Shown here: in pieces, positions 39,154-48,756 of the stretch
Position numbering within the stretch: the first letter of the stretch is position 1
Layout of the letters: each line of letters begins with the position of its first letter
Assembly: GCA_020721045.1 (NCBI GenBank)
Contig: DYNN01000011.1
Span: 1 to 49,732, forward strand
Source of the DNA: Thiomargarita sp.
GTDB lineage: Bacteria; Pseudomonadota; Gammaproteobacteria; Beggiatoales; Beggiatoaceae
Length of the DNA: 49,732 bases
Direction: 5' to 3'
Notes under the pieces: model-generated
Told to the model about the DNA's origin: nothing
The model's database searches: none
The model's input: the letters and a program-made list of their open reading frames with translations, nothing else
Translations under genes and position numbers: made by a program

Positions 39154-39191
39154 TTTTCGTTTTGGGCTGATAACCAACTGATGGCCTAAAT

Positions 39192-39464
39192 TTATTTAGA
39201 TTTTTTATCAGCGACATGTCCGCGATAAGTACGCGTGATAACAAACTCGCCTAATTTATGTCCTATCATGTTTTCAGTCACAAAAACAGGAACATGTTGT
39301 TTTCCATTATGAACTGCAAGTGTTAAACCAATCATTTCAGGAATAACCATCGAACGACGCGACCATGTCTTAATTGGGCGTTTATTGTTATTTGCCTGAG
39401 CGGTTTCCACTTTTTTCAGTAAATGTAGGTCAATAAAAGGACCCTTCTTAATTGAACGTGGCAT
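39192..39464 (-). CDS. rpsS: 30S ribosomal protein S19
   Basis: Head protein near the A-site finger, 90 residues, with [20 protein letters not shown] and [16 protein letters not shown]. It follows rplB by 89 nt. Confidence 0.98.
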   Translation of the reverse strand: MPRSIKKGPFIDLHLLKKVETAQANNNKRPIKTWSRRSMVIPEMIGLTLAVHNGKQHVPVFVTENMIGHKLGEFVITRTYRGHVADKKSK

Positions 39465-39553
39465 CTTGTTACCAATAAAAATAATGCTTAGGGTTAATCG
39501 TAAAATCCATTCACTTATTTAAAATTCTAGTGAATTGAGCGTTACCAACGCCT

Positions 39554-40375
39554 TTATTTGCGCCGTTTAATAATCATGTTTCCAGTACGTTTATTGTGTC
39601 GTGTCTTTGCACCCTTAGTTGGAAATCCCCAAGGGGTCACAGGATGACGACCACCGGAAGTTTTTCCTTCACCACCACCATGTGGATGATCAACCGGATT
39701 CATTGCTACACCACGCACCGTTGGTTTAATACCCCGCCAACGACTTGCACCTGCTTTACCAAGTGACACAAGATTATGTTCAGTATTACCTACTTCACCG
39801 ATTGTTGCACGACATTCAGCTAACACTTTACGCATTTCACCTGATTTTAAACGTAAAGTCACATGCTGACCTTCGCGAGCGACCAATTGGGCTGAAGTGC
39901 CTGCACTACGGGCAATTTGCGCGCCTTTACCAGGTTTTAATTCAATGCAATGGATAGTACTACCTACGGGAATACTACGCAAAGATAAACAATTACCTAC
40001 TTTAATCGGTGCAGTATTTCCCGATAATATGTTATCACCCGCATTCAAACCTTTAGGGGCAATAATATATCTACGTTCTCCATCTACATATAAAACTAAG
40101 GCAATATGTGCACTCCGATTAGGATCATATTCAATGCGTTCAATTTTACCTTCAATACCGTCTTTATTACGTTTAAAATCAACCAAACGATAATGCTGTT
40201 TATGCCCACCACCGTGATGACGGACAGTAATACGTCCGGTATTATTACGCCCGCCTGTTTTAGTTTGTTTCTCTAACAAAGGTGTGTGCGGTTTACCCTT
40301 ATGTAAATTGGGAGTTGCAACCTTAATTACAAAACGCCGCCCCGGAGAAGTAGGCTTTAATTTGACAAGCGTCAT
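39554..40375 (-). CDS. rplB: 50S ribosomal protein L2
   Basis: Core protein required for peptidyl-transferase assembly and subunit association. The 273 residues include [20 protein letters not shown], the OB and SH3-like domains, and the C-terminal [20 protein letters not shown] loop with the essential His. Confidence 0.98.
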   Translation of the reverse strand: MTLVKLKPTSPGRRFVIKVATPNLHKGKPHTPLLEKQTKTGGRNNTGRITVRHHGGGHKQHYRLVDFKRNKDGIEGKIERIEYDPNRSAHIALVLYVDGERRYIIAPKGLNAGDNILSGNTAPIKVGNCLSLRSIPVGSTIHCIELKPGKGAQIARSAGTSAQLVAREGQHVTLRLKSGEMRKVLAECRATIGEVGNTEHNLVSLGKAGASRWRGIKPTVRGVAMNPVDHPHGGGEGKTSGGRHPVTPWGFPTKGAKTRHNKRTGNMIIKRRK

Positions 40376-40405
40376 AACAACGAATCCTTTTTGCTTAAAC
40401 CAATA

Positions 40406-40440
40406 AATCTAACTAATTAGATTATTATTGCGTAGTCAAT
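40406..40440. repeat. Palindrome and dispersed motif copy in the rplW-rplB spacer
   Basis: AATCTAA (40406-40412) and TTAGATT (40417-40423) form a 7-bp palindrome with a 4-nt loop. Four nucleotides later ATTGCGTAGTCAAT (40427-40440) repeats exactly the 14-mer at 5208-5221. Confidence 0.5.
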
Positions 40441-40442
40441 TT

Positions 40443-40736
40443 TTATTCTAGACCAAAATTAATATCAAACCCTTCCGCCAAACCAACATAAGCTTTCTTC
40501 CAGTTAGCTCGTCTACCGCGCACCCGTCCAAAAGTTTTTTGCTTACCTTTAACGTTTAGGGTACAAACATTTTTCACCTTTACTTCAAATAATAATTCAA
40601 CAGCTTGTTTAATTTCTTGTTTGGTTGCATCGTTGACGACTTTAAACACTACTTGATTACGCTGTTCTGCCGCATTATCAGCCTTTTCTGACTGATGTAA
40701 GGCAAGTATAATTTTCATTAAACGTGCTTGACTCAT
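40443..40736 (-). CDS. rplW: 50S ribosomal protein L23
   Basis: Tunnel-exit protein that docks SRP and trigger factor. The 97 residues include [20 protein letters not shown] and [10 protein letters not shown]. Its ATG overlaps the rplD stop by 4 nt. Confidence 0.97.
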   Translation of the reverse strand: MSQARLMKIILALHQSEKADNAAEQRNQVVFKVVNDATKQEIKQAVELLFEVKVKNVCTLNVKGKQKTFGRVRGRRANWKKAYVGLAEGFDINFGLE

Positions 40737-41338
40737 GCGAAACGTTCCTCCAGTTGCTTTAGAGCAGGTACTGTTACTAATAATTTTTCAGCACCAACCA
40801 AACTAACCGGATCAATAACACTGGCTTCACAAACTGCAACCCGATATAAATTACGTGCCGCTAAGTATAAATTATCATCATTTTTATCTGTTACAATCAA
40901 AACATCTTGTAAATTAAGTGTTTTTAATTGTGCTAATAATTCTTTAGTTTTAGGCGTTGAAATAGAAAACTGTTCAACAACAACCAAACGCTCTTGTCTC
41001 ACTAGCTCGGATATGATGGAACACACCGCTCCACGATACATTTTTTTATTTAATTTTTGCGTATAATCTTTCGGTTTAGCGGCAAAAGTAATACCACCAC
41101 CCCGCCACAACGGACTACGACTTGTTCCTGCACGTGCACGTCCAGTACCTTTTTGTCTCCACGGCTTTTTCCCACCGCCACTCACTTGACTGCGAGTTTT
41201 TTGTGCTTTAGAGCCTAAACGACCACTTGTTAAATAAGTTGTCACTGCTTGATGAATTAACGGTTCATTAAATTTAGCTGCAAAAACTTTATCCGAAACA
41301 TTCACAACGCCCGCTTCATTTTGTAATTTAAGTTCCAT
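40733..41338 (-). CDS. rplD: 50S ribosomal protein L4
   Basis: Tunnel protein and, in E. coli, autorepressor of the S10 operon. The 201 residues contain the extended loop with [18 protein letters not shown]. There is no S10-type leader of the E. coli kind upstream of rpsJ here, since tuf directly precedes it, so L4 autocontrol may be absent or use another site. Confidence 0.98.
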   Translation of the reverse strand: MELKLQNEAGVVNVSDKVFAAKFNEPLIHQAVTTYLTSGRLGSKAQKTRSQVSGGGKKPWRQKGTGRARAGTSRSPLWRGGGITFAAKPKDYTQKLNKKMYRGAVCSIISELVRQERLVVVEQFSISTPKTKELLAQLKTLNLQDVLIVTDKNDDNLYLAARNLYRVAVCEASVIDPVSLVGAEKLLVTVPALKQLEERFA

Positions 41339-41352
41339 TGTTCAATAGTCCC

Positions 41353-42009
41353 TTATTTAGATGAAGCGTTGTTTTTAGTTTTGACTGCTGGACGCACAAT
41401 CACATCACTTTCGGGGGCACCAGGCAAACCACCTTTAATCAGCAATAAATTTCTTTCAACATCAACTTTGACAACTTCCAAGTTTTGTATACTGCAACGC
41501 GCATTACCTAAATGACCTGACATGCGCTTCCCTTTAAATACGCGCCCTGGCGATTGATTTTGACCAATAGAGCCTGGCGCACGATGCGATCGAGAGTTAC
41601 CGTGAGTTGCGTCTTGCATTCTGAAATGATAACGCTTGATAACGCCCGCAAATCCTTTACCTTTACTCGTTCCAACTACGTCAACTTTTTGACCCGCATT
41701 AAACATATCAACTTTGATTTCGCTACCGACTTGAAGACTTGGATCTTCATCATTTACTCGAAATTCCCACAATCCACGTCCTGCTTCCGTATTTGCTTTG
41801 GCAAAGTGACCACTGAGAGATTTAGTCACACGGCTAGCACGACGCTCACCACAGGTTACTTGAATTGCTTTATAACCATCAATTTCTTGCGTCTTTAATT
41901 GTGTCACTCGATTAGGCGTTGCTTCAATCACTGTAACGGGAATAGATGTACCGTCTTCAGTGAAAATCCGCGTCATGCCACACTTTCGACCGACGATGCC
42001 AATTGTCAT
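41353..42009 (-). CDS. rplC: 50S ribosomal protein L3
   Basis: Early-assembly protein of the large subunit; 218 residues from ATG 42009 ([16 protein letters not shown], the family start). [20 protein letters not shown] includes the Gln methylated by PrmB in E. coli. The frame stays open to 42135, but those 42 extra codons are not L3-like and run through a palindromic element. Confidence 0.97.
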   Translation of the reverse strand: MTIGIVGRKCGMTRIFTEDGTSIPVTVIEATPNRVTQLKTQEIDGYKAIQVTCGERRASRVTKSLSGHFAKANTEAGRGLWEFRVNDEDPSLQVGSEIKVDMFNAGQKVDVVGTSKGKGFAGVIKRYHFRMQDATHGNSRSHRAPGSIGQNQSPGRVFKGKRMSGHLGNARCSIQNLEVVKVDVERNLLLIKGGLPGAPESDVIVRPAVKTKNNASSK

Positions 42010-42323
42010 GATTTTAACCGATCCTTTTTTCTTACCGAATGTTACTAGTGTATTACTAATTCGGCAACTGCGACTGTAAAACAGTTGGGTGAATCTACGT
42101 AAGGCACGAACACCTTGCGCACCCAACCTCATCACGATTAATTCGATTTGTTTTTAGTAACAAAGTTTTCTAATACGGGATTAATCGCAACAACACTGGC
42201 TTGATTTTGATTCTTGCCGTGAAATATCCGTTGCTTCTAGGCGTATTTAAGAAAAATTCGTCAACTTTTCGATTAATTACTAATAAGCTTTAAAAATCAA
42301 ATGCTTACCAATAATCAACCGAA
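42010..42323. other. Expanded rpsJ-rplC spacer
   Basis: In most gammaproteobacteria rpsJ and rplC are only a few dozen nucleotides apart; here 314 nt separate them. The spacer holds the 44-nt palindrome at 42084-42127, an overlapping small hairpin (CAACTG 42065-42070 with CAGTTG 42082-42087), and otherwise AT-rich DNA. I see no tRNA and no convincing ORF. Confidence 0.6.
42084..42127. repeat. 44-nt palindromic element in the rpsJ-rplC spacer
   Basis: GTTGGGTG (42084-42091) pairs perfectly with CACCCAAC (42120-42127). Inside, GTAAGG (42099-42104) pairs with CCTTGC (42113-42118) with one G-T pair, leaving an 8-nt loop. The GGTTGGGT...ACCCAAC outer arms resemble small dispersed palindromes I recall from Beggiatoa and cyanobacterial genomes. 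Confidence 0.55.
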
Positions 42324-42635
42324 TTAATTTAACTTAATTTGTACATCCACACCCGCTGCCAAATCCAACTTCATAAGGGAATCAACAGTTTTATCAGTGG
42401 GATCAATAATATCTAGTAACCGCTTGTGAGTACGAATTTCATACTGATCTCGCGCATCTTTATTTACATGCGGTGAAATTAGCACGGTAAATCTTTCTTT
42501 CTTAGTTGGCAGAGGAATAGGTCCTCGCACTTGTGCACCAGTACGTCTTGCTGTGTCAACAATTTCGCGTGCTGATTGATCGATTAAACGATGATCAAAC
42601 GCTTTCAGACGTATACGAATTCTCTGATTAGCCAT
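42324..42635 (-). CDS. rpsJ: 30S ribosomal protein S10
   Basis: Small-subunit head protein, also NusE of the antitermination complex. The 103 residues start [17 protein letters not shown] at ATG 42635; the frame extends to TTG 42647, but GGA of that stretch is the ribosome-binding site. It lies 52 nt downstream of tuf, so the S10 operon is continuous with the str operon. Confidence 0.98.
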   Translation of the reverse strand: MANQRIRIRLKAFDHRLIDQSAREIVDTARRTGAQVRGPIPLPTKKERFTVLISPHVNKDARDQYEIRTHKRLLDIIDPTDKTVDSLMKLDLAAGVDVQIKLN

Positions 42636-42687
42636 TGATTTTTCCAACTGATAATTGACAAGGGGTGGTTTTGATAATGACTATCAA

Positions 42688-43878
42688 TTACTCAATAATA
42701 CGAGCAACGACTCCAGCCCCAACCGTACGTCCACCTTCACGAATCGCAAAACGTAATCCTGTTTCCATCGCAATTGGATTAATTAATTGCACAACCATTT
42801 TAATGTTATCACCAGGCATAACCATTTCGACGCCTTCAGGTAATTCTACCGAACCAGTTACATCGGTGGTTCTAAAATAAAATTGGGGTCTGTAACCTTT
42901 AAAAAATGGTGTGTGTCGACCACCTTCTTCTTTGCTTAATACATACACTTCAGCTTCAAAATGGGTATGAGGCGTAATTGAACCGGGTTTTGCTAATACT
43001 TGTCCGCGCTGAACATCATCTCGCTTGGTACCGCGCAATAACACACCAACGTTGTCACCTGCTTGACCTTGATCTAGCAATTTACGAAACATTTCAACAC
43101 CAGTACAAGTTGTCTTTGTTGTTGGCGTAATTCCAATAATTTCAACTTCTTCACCAACTTTGACCACACCACGTTCGATACGACCTGTAACTACTGTGCC
43201 TCGTCCAGAGATGGAAAACACATCTTCAATAGGCATTAAAAATGCTTGATCAATTTGTCTTTCCGGCTGCGGAACGTATTCGTCCATGGCCGCTACTAAT
43301 TTGATAATAGAAGGCACACCAATGTCGCTAGTATCTCCCTCTAATGCCTTTAAAGCAGAACCTGTAATAATCGGCGTATCGTCACCAGGAAATTGATAAC
43401 TACTCAACAATTCCCGAATTTCCATTTCTACTAATTCTAGCAATTCAGCATCATCAACCATGTCTGCTTTATTCATATATACAAGAATATATGGAACACC
43501 GACTTGACGAGATAACAAAATATGCTCACGCGTTTGTGGCATAGGACCATCAGCTGCTGAAACTACTAAAATTGCACCATCCATCTGCGCAGCACCCGTG
43601 ATCATATTCTTAACGTAGTCAGCATGACCTGGGCAATCTACGTGTGCGTAGTGACGATTAGCTGATTCGTACTCTACGTGCGCAGTTGCAATGGTGATAC
43701 CGCGTGCTCTTTCTTCTGGTGCATTATCAATTTGATCATATGCTTTAAATTCACCACCAAACTTTTCAGCCATGCATTTGGTCAAAGCAGCGGTCAATGT
43801 TGTTTTACCGTGATCAACGTGACCAATTGTGCCAACATTAACGTGCGGCTTGTTGCGTTCAAATTTTGCCTTAGACAT
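42688..43878 (-). CDS. tuf: Elongation factor Tu
   Basis: GTPase delivering aminoacyl-tRNA to the ribosome. The 396 residues carry G1 GHVDHGKT (19-26), G3 [13 protein letters not shown]4 NKAD and domains 2-3 ending [13 protein letters not shown] lies about 10 nt before the ATG. Only one tuf is visible; a second copy elsewhere is common. The upstream 173-nt spacer contains repeated 11-mers. Confidence 0.98.
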   Translation of the reverse strand: MSKAKFERNKPHVNVGTIGHVDHGKTTLTAALTKCMAEKFGGEFKAYDQIDNAPEERARGITIATAHVEYESANRHYAHVDCPGHADYVKNMITGAAQMDGAILVVSAADGPMPQTREHILLSRQVGVPYILVYMNKADMVDDAELLELVEMEIRELLSSYQFPGDDTPIITGSALKALEGDTSDIGVPSIIKLVAAMDEYVPQPERQIDQAFLMPIEDVFSISGRGTVVTGRIERGVVKVGEEVEIIGITPTTKTTCTGVEMFRKLLDQGQAGDNVGVLLRGTKRDDVQRGQVLAKPGSITPHTHFEAEVYVLSKEEGGRHTPFFKGYRPQFYFRTTDVTGSVELPEGVEMVMPGDNIKMVVQLINPIAMETGLRFAIREGGRTVGAGVVARIIE

Positions 43879-43897
43879 TGAAACGATCCTCTAAATA

Positions 43898-44025
43898 ATT
43901 TTTGATTTACGATTTTTGATTTATGATCCGGATTCAAAATGCTATAGAGTTATTTTATGATTTTTGACTTTTGATCCGATGGCAAGCATCCAGAAATCAA
44001 AAATCAAAAAACAAAAATCAAAAAT
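43898..44025. repeat. Four-copy 11-mer (two direct, two inverted) between fusA and tuf
   Basis: ATTTTTGATTT occurs at 43898-43908 and 43912-43922, and its exact reverse complement AAATCAAAAAT at 43994-44004 and 44015-44025; a one-mismatch copy lies at 43960-43970. The arrangement could fold into an 11-bp hairpin in the tuf leader. Confidence 0.6.
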
Positions 44026-44051
44026 ATAGTTTCCAATACGAAAACTATGAA

Positions 44052-46151
44052 TTACTGATTCTTTTTAATTACTGCTTCTGCAACACTATTAGGTGCTTCA
44101 TTATATTTCGCAAACTGCATTGTGTAACTGGCACGTCCCTGCGTTAAGGAACGTAAGTCAGTGGCATATCCGAACATTTCTGATAAAGGTACTTCTGCTC
44201 TAATCACTTTACCTGTTGGAATCTCGTCCATACCTTGCAAAATACCACGACGACGATTTAAATCGCCCATTACATCACCCATATAGTCTTCAGGTGTTAC
44301 TGCTTCTACAGCCATAATAGGTTCTAACAAAACAGGACTTGCTTTCTTTGCACCTTCTTTAAATCCCATTGAACCCGCAATTTTAAATGCGGTTTCGCTA
44401 GAGTCAACGTCGTGATAAGAACCATCAAATAAGGTAACTTTAACGTCAACAACGGGATAACCCGCAATAACACCGTTTTGTATTTGTTCTTGTATCCCTT
44501 TATCTACTGCCGGAATATATTCTTTAGGAATAACACCACCGATAATAGCATTAACAAATTCGTAGCCTGTTCCAGCTTCTTTTGGCTCAATACGCAACCA
44601 CACATGACCATATTGACCGCGTCCACCTGATTGGCGTACAAATTTACCTTCTTGTTCAACTGATTTGCGAATGGTTTCACGATAAGCCACTTGAGGTGCG
44701 CCAACGTTCGCTTCAACCCCAAATTCACGTCGCATTCTGTCAACAATGATATCAAGATGTAACTCGCCCATGCCTGAGATAATCGTTTGTCCAGATTCCT
44801 CATCGGTGCGCACTCTGAAAGAAGGGTCTTCTGCTGCTAATTTTGATAAAGCAATACCCATCTTTTCTTGGTCTGCCTTAGTTTTTGGTTCAACGGCAAC
44901 AGAAATGACAGGTTCCGGAAATTCCATTTTTTCTAAAGTGATAATATTTTCTTTATCACACAACGTCTCACCAGTTGTCACATCTTTCAATCCGACTGCT
45001 GCTGCAATATCACCCGCTCGCACTTCTTTAATTTCTTCACGTGTATTTGCGTGCATCTGTAAAATTCGCCCAACACGCTCACGTTTGGATTTAACAGAGT
45101 TATAAATCGTATCTCCAGAATTCAATACTCCAGAATATACTCTAAAAAACGTCAATGTACCTACGTAAGGGTCAGTTGCTACCTTAAATGCAAGTGCGGC
45201 AAAAGGTTCTTCATCAGAAGAATGACGAACAGCTTCAGTTTGATTTGCATCATCCAAAACACCACGAATTGGAGGCACATCAACAGGAGATGGCATATAT
45301 TCGACGATTGCATCCAGCATTGCTTGAACACCTTTATTCTTAAAGGCTGATCCACACAACGCGGGTACAATTTCATTATTTAGTGTGCGCATCCGAATAC
45401 CTTGACGAATTTCATCAGCTGATAATTCGCCTTCATTGAGGTATTTATCCATCAACTCTTCACTTGATTCAGCAGCGGCTTCAACTAATTTTTCATGCCA
45501 TTCTTGACAAATGTCTTGCATATCTGCTGCGATTTCGCGTTCTTCAAAAGTAGTGCCTCTGTTTTCTTCATTCCAATAGATGGCTTTCATCTTAATTAAA
45601 TCAACTACGCCTTCAAAATGCTCTTCAGCACCGATAGGTAGTTGTAAAGGAACAGGAATAGAAGCTAATCTGCTTTTGATTTGCCCAACAACGCGTAAAA
45701 AATCAGCACCCGCGCGGTCCATTTTATTAACAAACGCCATCCGCGGAACTTTATACTTATTAGCTTGCCGCCATACCGTTTCAGATTGAGGTTCTACACC
45801 ACCAACCGCACAAAATACCGCACATGCACCATCCAACACGCGCAAGGAGCGTTCTACTTCAATAGTAAAATCAACGTGTCCGGGTGTATCAATAATGTTG
45901 ATTCGATGCTCAGGAAATTGTTTACTCATTCCCTGCCAAAAACAAGTTGTTGCGGCTGATGTAATCGTAATGCCACGCTCTTGCTCTTGTACCATCCAAT
46001 CCATAACGGCTGTACCTTCGTGCACTTCGCCAATTTTATGTGAAACGCCCGTGTAATATAGAACACGTTCTGTGGTTGTTGTTTTGCCCGCATCAATATG
46101 CGCCATAATACCAATATTGCGATAGCGCTCAATGGGTGTTTTACGTGCCAT
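44052..46151 (-). CDS. fusA: Elongation factor G
   Basis: Translocase GTPase of 699 residues, normal for FusA. G1 is AHIDAGKT (17-24), G3 [10 protein letters not shown]4 NKMDRAGA; domains II-V follow, with the domain IV segment [16 protein letters not shown]. The start [15 protein letters not shown] is canonical, but no Shine-Dalgarno precedes it; TAACTGA ends 5 nt upstream. Confidence 0.98.
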   Translation of the reverse strand: MARKTPIERYRNIGIMAHIDAGKTTTTERVLYYTGVSHKIGEVHEGTAVMDWMVQEQERGITITSAATTCFWQGMSKQFPEHRINIIDTPGHVDFTIEVERSLRVLDGACAVFCAVGGVEPQSETVWRQANKYKVPRMAFVNKMDRAGADFLRVVGQIKSRLASIPVPLQLPIGAEEHFEGVVDLIKMKAIYWNEENRGTTFEEREIAADMQDICQEWHEKLVEAAAESSEELMDKYLNEGELSADEIRQGIRMRTLNNEIVPALCGSAFKNKGVQAMLDAIVEYMPSPVDVPPIRGVLDDANQTEAVRHSSDEEPFAALAFKVATDPYVGTLTFFRVYSGVLNSGDTIYNSVKSKRERVGRILQMHANTREEIKEVRAGDIAAAVGLKDVTTGETLCDKENIITLEKMEFPEPVISVAVEPKTKADQEKMGIALSKLAAEDPSFRVRTDEESGQTIISGMGELHLDIIVDRMRREFGVEANVGAPQVAYRETIRKSVEQEGKFVRQSGGRGQYGHVWLRIEPKEAGTGYEFVNAIIGGVIPKEYIPAVDKGIQEQIQNGVIAGYPVVDVKVTLFDGSYHDVDSSETAFKIAGSMGFKEGAKKASPVLLEPIMAVEAVTPEDYMGDVMGDLNRRRGILQGMDEIPTGKVIRAEVPLSEMFGYATDLRSLTQGRASYTMQFAKYNEAPNSVAEAVIKKNQ

Positions 46152-46156
46152 TTTAT

Positions 46157-46264
46157 TCAGTTACCAATTATTTCTGTTGCCAGTTTTTGTTCAGTTATCA
46201 AAATTGTTTTAGCTATCAATGACAATTATCTTCTATCATCGATAACTGTATTCATTGATAACTG
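46157..46264 (-). repeat. TAACTGA repeats and inverted repeat in the rpsG-fusA spacer
   Basis: On the minus strand TAACTGA occurs at 46163-46157 (5 nt before the fusA ATG) and 46197-46191. CAGTTATCAA (46192-46201) is also the perfect inverse of TTGATAACTG (46255-46264), so the 134-nt spacer contains both direct and inverted copies. Confidence 0.65.
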
Positions 46265-46285
46265 CTCGCCAATAATTTTCTCAAA

Positions 46286-46756
46286 TTACCAACGAAAATG
46301 TGCAAATGCTTTATTGGCTTCTGCCATACGATGAACATCTTCCCGTTTTTTCATCGCAGCACCTTTATTCTCATAGGCATCAAGAATTTCTCCTGCTAAA
46401 CGCAATCCCATAGTCTTTTCGCTGCGTTTACGAGAATAATCCGTTAACCATCGCATTGCCAAAGCTGTACGACGCGATGGACGTACTTCTATAGGTACTT
46501 GATAGGTTGAACCTCCTACCCGTCGAGACTTAACTTCGACAATAGGGCGCACATTTTCAAGTGCTTTATTGAAAATATCCAGCGGATCACCTTTAGTTTT
46601 TTCTGCGATACGATCCAACGCACCGTAAACAATGCGCTCCGCCACAGATTTTTTACCACTTCTCATGACTGCATTAATAAATTTTGCTACTGTTTCATCT
46701 CTATATTTAGGATCAGGTAGGATGATACGCTTAGCAACAACTCTTCTTCTTGGCAT
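46286..46756 (-). CDS. rpsG: 30S ribosomal protein S7
   Basis: Head assembly protein and, in E. coli, repressor of the str operon. The 156 residues run [19 protein letters not shown] to [12 protein letters not shown]. An upstream extension to 46786 is not conserved; ATG 46756 has GGAA about 8 nt upstream. rpsL ends 55 nt upstream. Confidence 0.98.
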   Translation of the reverse strand: MPRRRVVAKRIILPDPKYRDETVAKFINAVMRSGKKSVAERIVYGALDRIAEKTKGDPLDIFNKALENVRPIVEVKSRRVGGSTYQVPIEVRPSRRTALAMRWLTDYSRKRSEKTMGLRLAGEILDAYENKGAAMKKREDVHRMAEANKAFAHFRW

Positions 46757-46811
46757 TTCAATTTCCAATTTATAATAAATTGTCAATCAGCACCGTGTAA
46801 ACGGTACATTC

Positions 46812-47186
46812 TTAAGATTTTGGTCTTTTTGCACCGTATTTAGAACGACCTTGTCGTCTCTTTGTAACGCCAGACGTGTCTAAACAACCGCGCACGGTGT
46901 GATAACGTACACCGGGCAAATCTTTAACACGTCCTCCACGAATCAATACCACAGAATGTTCTTGTAAATTATGACCTTCACCACCGATATAGCTGGTGAC
47001 TTCCATGCCATTGGTCAAGCGCACACGTGCGACTTTACGCATAGCAGAATTAGGTTTTTTAGGGGTAGTAGTATAGACGCGTGTACACACACCACGTTTT
47101 TGTGGGCAGCCGTTTAATGCAGGGACACTACTTTTAGTGACTTGTCGTTTGCGCGGTTTACGCACTAACTGATTAATTGTAGCCAT
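46812..47186 (-). CDS. rpsL: 30S ribosomal protein S12
   Basis: Decoding-centre protein, 124 residues, with [20 protein letters not shown] and [13 protein letters not shown]. Lys42/Lys43 and the later Lys are present, so the streptomycin-sensitive residues are unchanged. GGAG lies 6 nt before the ATG. It is the first gene of the ribosomal supercluster. Confidence 0.98.
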   Translation of the reverse strand: MATINQLVRKPRKRQVTKSSVPALNGCPQKRGVCTRVYTTTPKKPNSAMRKVARVRLTNGMEVTSYIGGEGHNLQEHSVVLIRGGRVKDLPGVRYHTVRGCLDTSGVTKRRQGRSKYGAKRPKS

Positions 47187-47306
47187 CGTTGCTCCAACAT
47201 GGTTTTTTTGTGTACATTGAGAAAGAACTTAACTTCAACAATTATATGAGTTGAGTTTTTTTGATGAAAAGAATAGGAAATTTCATCAAGCTTTAAAAAG
47301 CGGTAA

Positions 47307-47335
47307 ATTTTACCTACAGAAACAATACGTGTCAA
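47307..47335 (-). promoter_or_regulatory. Strong promoter of the str operon
   Basis: On the minus strand TTGACA (47335-47330), exactly 17 nt, then TAAAAT (47312-47307). Transcription would begin near 47300, leaving a leader of about 114 nt to rpsL. It is the best sigma70 match on this strand and drives the ribosomal cluster. Confidence 0.8.
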
Positions 47336-47355
47336 GCATATTTATCTTCTACAAA

Positions 47356-47374
47356 TATCACCTAATATGTGATA
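47356..47374. promoter_or_regulatory. Palindromic operator-like site upstream of the str promoter
   Basis: TATCAC (47356-47361) and GTGATA (47369-47374) flank 7 nt. The centre (47365) is about 65 nt upstream of the predicted rpsL transcription start, a typical activator position. The regulator is unknown. Confidence 0.35.
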
Positions 47375-47412
47375 GTTCAACAATATTGCAAAGAGACACC
47401 ATCCGCGCATTA

Positions 47413-47435
47413 TAACAGCTTTTTTTACGCTGTCA
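47413..47435 (-). terminator. Possible hairpin terminator after the methyltransferase gene
   Basis: On the minus strand TGACAGC pairs with GCTGTTA (7 bp with one G-T) around an A-rich loop, 49 nt beyond the methyltransferase stop at 47485. No T-run follows, so termination may be weak. Confidence 0.35.
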
Positions 47436-47484
47436 TCCTTTTATTTAACCATTTGTTCAAAATAATTAAAACGCGGTGGCTGTA

Positions 47485-48156
47485 TTACGCTTCACTAAAA
47501 GCCGCAATTGCTTTTTCAAGTGTAGCGACTGATGATTTATTGTTGAGTTTTACGTTATATTTTATGCTGTTGCGTTCTAAGGAAAAAGTTTTACGTGGTT
47601 GGATAGGTGTGCCCTGATAATCGCGTTGTACTTCGATATATACACCAAATTCTTTAATGACTTCTTTGTAATATTTCAAGGCATAGTCAAGATTGATTTT
47701 GTTTTCGTATAAATCAATTAATGTTTGTGCATCAACGACATAATGAATCTCTTTTAATAACCAACGTGCTTTTAGTACTTTTTCCCATAACTCTGGAAAC
47801 CAAACACAAATATGCATATATTGATCTTCGTTGAGTTGAGAAACGTGTCCGGTTATAAAAGCTGCATTAGTAAAGGCGTAAGGTGTCCAAAATTCGAGTT
47901 GTGCTCCGTTTTTTGCCACGCGCGTTATTTCTGGAAATATGAGATTGGGTTCTTGAATATGTTCAAGAAAATGCGCGGAAAAGATGTATGAAACACTTTG
48001 ATCGACAAAAGGAAGAGGTTGTTTAACTAAATCTAACGCATAATCAACACCGGGTAATGCCATGATGTCGATACCTAAACACCCTTCCTTTTTATTACCA
48101 CCACAACCAATGTCAATTTTGATGTCTTGTGGTAAATTTTCTTTGTCCGTTGTCAT
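47485..48156 (-). CDS. Class I SAM-dependent methyltransferase-like protein
   Basis: A 223-residue protein with SAM-binding motif I IDIGCGGNKKEG (residues about 14-25), the acidic motif II region GIDIMALPGVDYALDL, and HFLEHIQEPNLIFPEITRVAKNGAQLEFWTPY cut here at family motif HxLEH, as in methyltransferase type 11 proteins. The C-terminal third (EVQRDYQGTPIQPRK) is not a domain I can name. The substrate is unknown. It starts 25 nt after the GTPase gene and is the last gene of a three-gene minus-strand unit. Confidence 0.75.
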   Translation of the reverse strand: MTTDKENLPQDIKIDIGCGGNKKEGCLGIDIMALPGVDYALDLVKQPLPFVDQSVSYIFSAHFLEHIQEPNLIFPEITRVAKNGAQLEFWTPYAFTNAAFITGHVSQLNEDQYMHICVWFPELWEKVLKARWLLKEIHYVVDAQTLIDLYENKINLDYALKYYKEVIKEFGVYIEVQRDYQGTPIQPRKTFSLERNSIKYNVKLNNKSSVATLEKAIAAFSEA

Positions 48157-48181
48157 ATGTAATGTCTTAATGATAGTTTGG

Positions 48182-48733
48182 TTAGTTGCTTTTTTGCCGT
48201 AACCCAGGGTCTAATGAATATAATAGTGCTTGTAATAGTAGAGAAACGTCCCTTTTATTGCGTGCATCTACTTCAAAAATAGGCGGATTAAAACCTAAAG
48301 AATGCAATTTTTGATGATAATCTACCAATTTAGGTTTGTCGTTTAAATCCATTCTTGTGACACCAATAGCGAAATTATTCCGTTTAATAAAATGTGAAAA
48401 TGCTTTGACAAAAAACAGCATGTCTGACAGGGGATCAGTACGTGTGTTGTCAATTAATAAAATTAAACCCAATCCACCTTCCGCTAAAATTTCCCACATA
48501 AAATTAAAACGTTCTTGTCCGGGTGTGCCATATAGATGAATTTTATCACTACTAGGTAATTTCATCATACCATAATCTAATGCAACGGTAATTGTTTGTT
48601 TATATTTTTGTTCTTTATCAATTTCATTAGATTTTGCTTCAGTCATAACGACAGGAATATCGCTGAGTATAGAAATAGCCGTTGATTTTCCCGCACCGGA
48701 GGGACCTGTAAAAATTAGTTTGTAGTGGCTCAT
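48182..48733 (-). CDS. Small Ras-like GTPase of the MglA/COG2229 type
   Basis: A 183-residue bacterial small GTPase. G1/P-loop is GPSGAGKST (10-18). G3 reads GTPGQERF (69-76), lacking the usual Mg-coordinating Asp of DTAGQ, as is typical of this bacterial family. G4 is TRMD (126-129) rather than NKxD, and G5 is near DARNKRD (156-162). Such GTPases act as polarity or signalling switches and are usually paired with roadblock/LC7 regulators; none is in the window. The gene starts 23 nt after the HD protein gene and precedes a methyltransferase, so the three are probably co-expressed. Confidence 0.85.
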   Translation of the reverse strand: MSHYKLIFTGPSGAGKSTAISILSDIPVVMTEAKSNEIDKEQKYKQTITVALDYGMMKLPSSDKIHLYGTPGQERFNFMWEILAEGGLGLILLIDNTRTDPLSDMLFFVKAFSHFIKRNNFAIGVTRMDLNDKPKLVDYHQKLHSLGFNPPIFEVDARNKRDVSLLLQALLYSLDPGLRQKSN

Positions 48734-48756
48734 AATGAAAAATTGTAAATACAGGA

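Noticed and set aside
42010-42135. 42-residue N-terminal extension of L3
   Set aside because: It does not resemble L3, and part of it is encoded by the palindromic element; ATG 42009 gives the standard 218-residue protein.
42010-42323. tRNA or other structured RNA gene in the rpsJ-rplC spacer
   Set aside because: There is no cloverleaf, T-loop consensus or CCA end; only the nested palindrome is supported.
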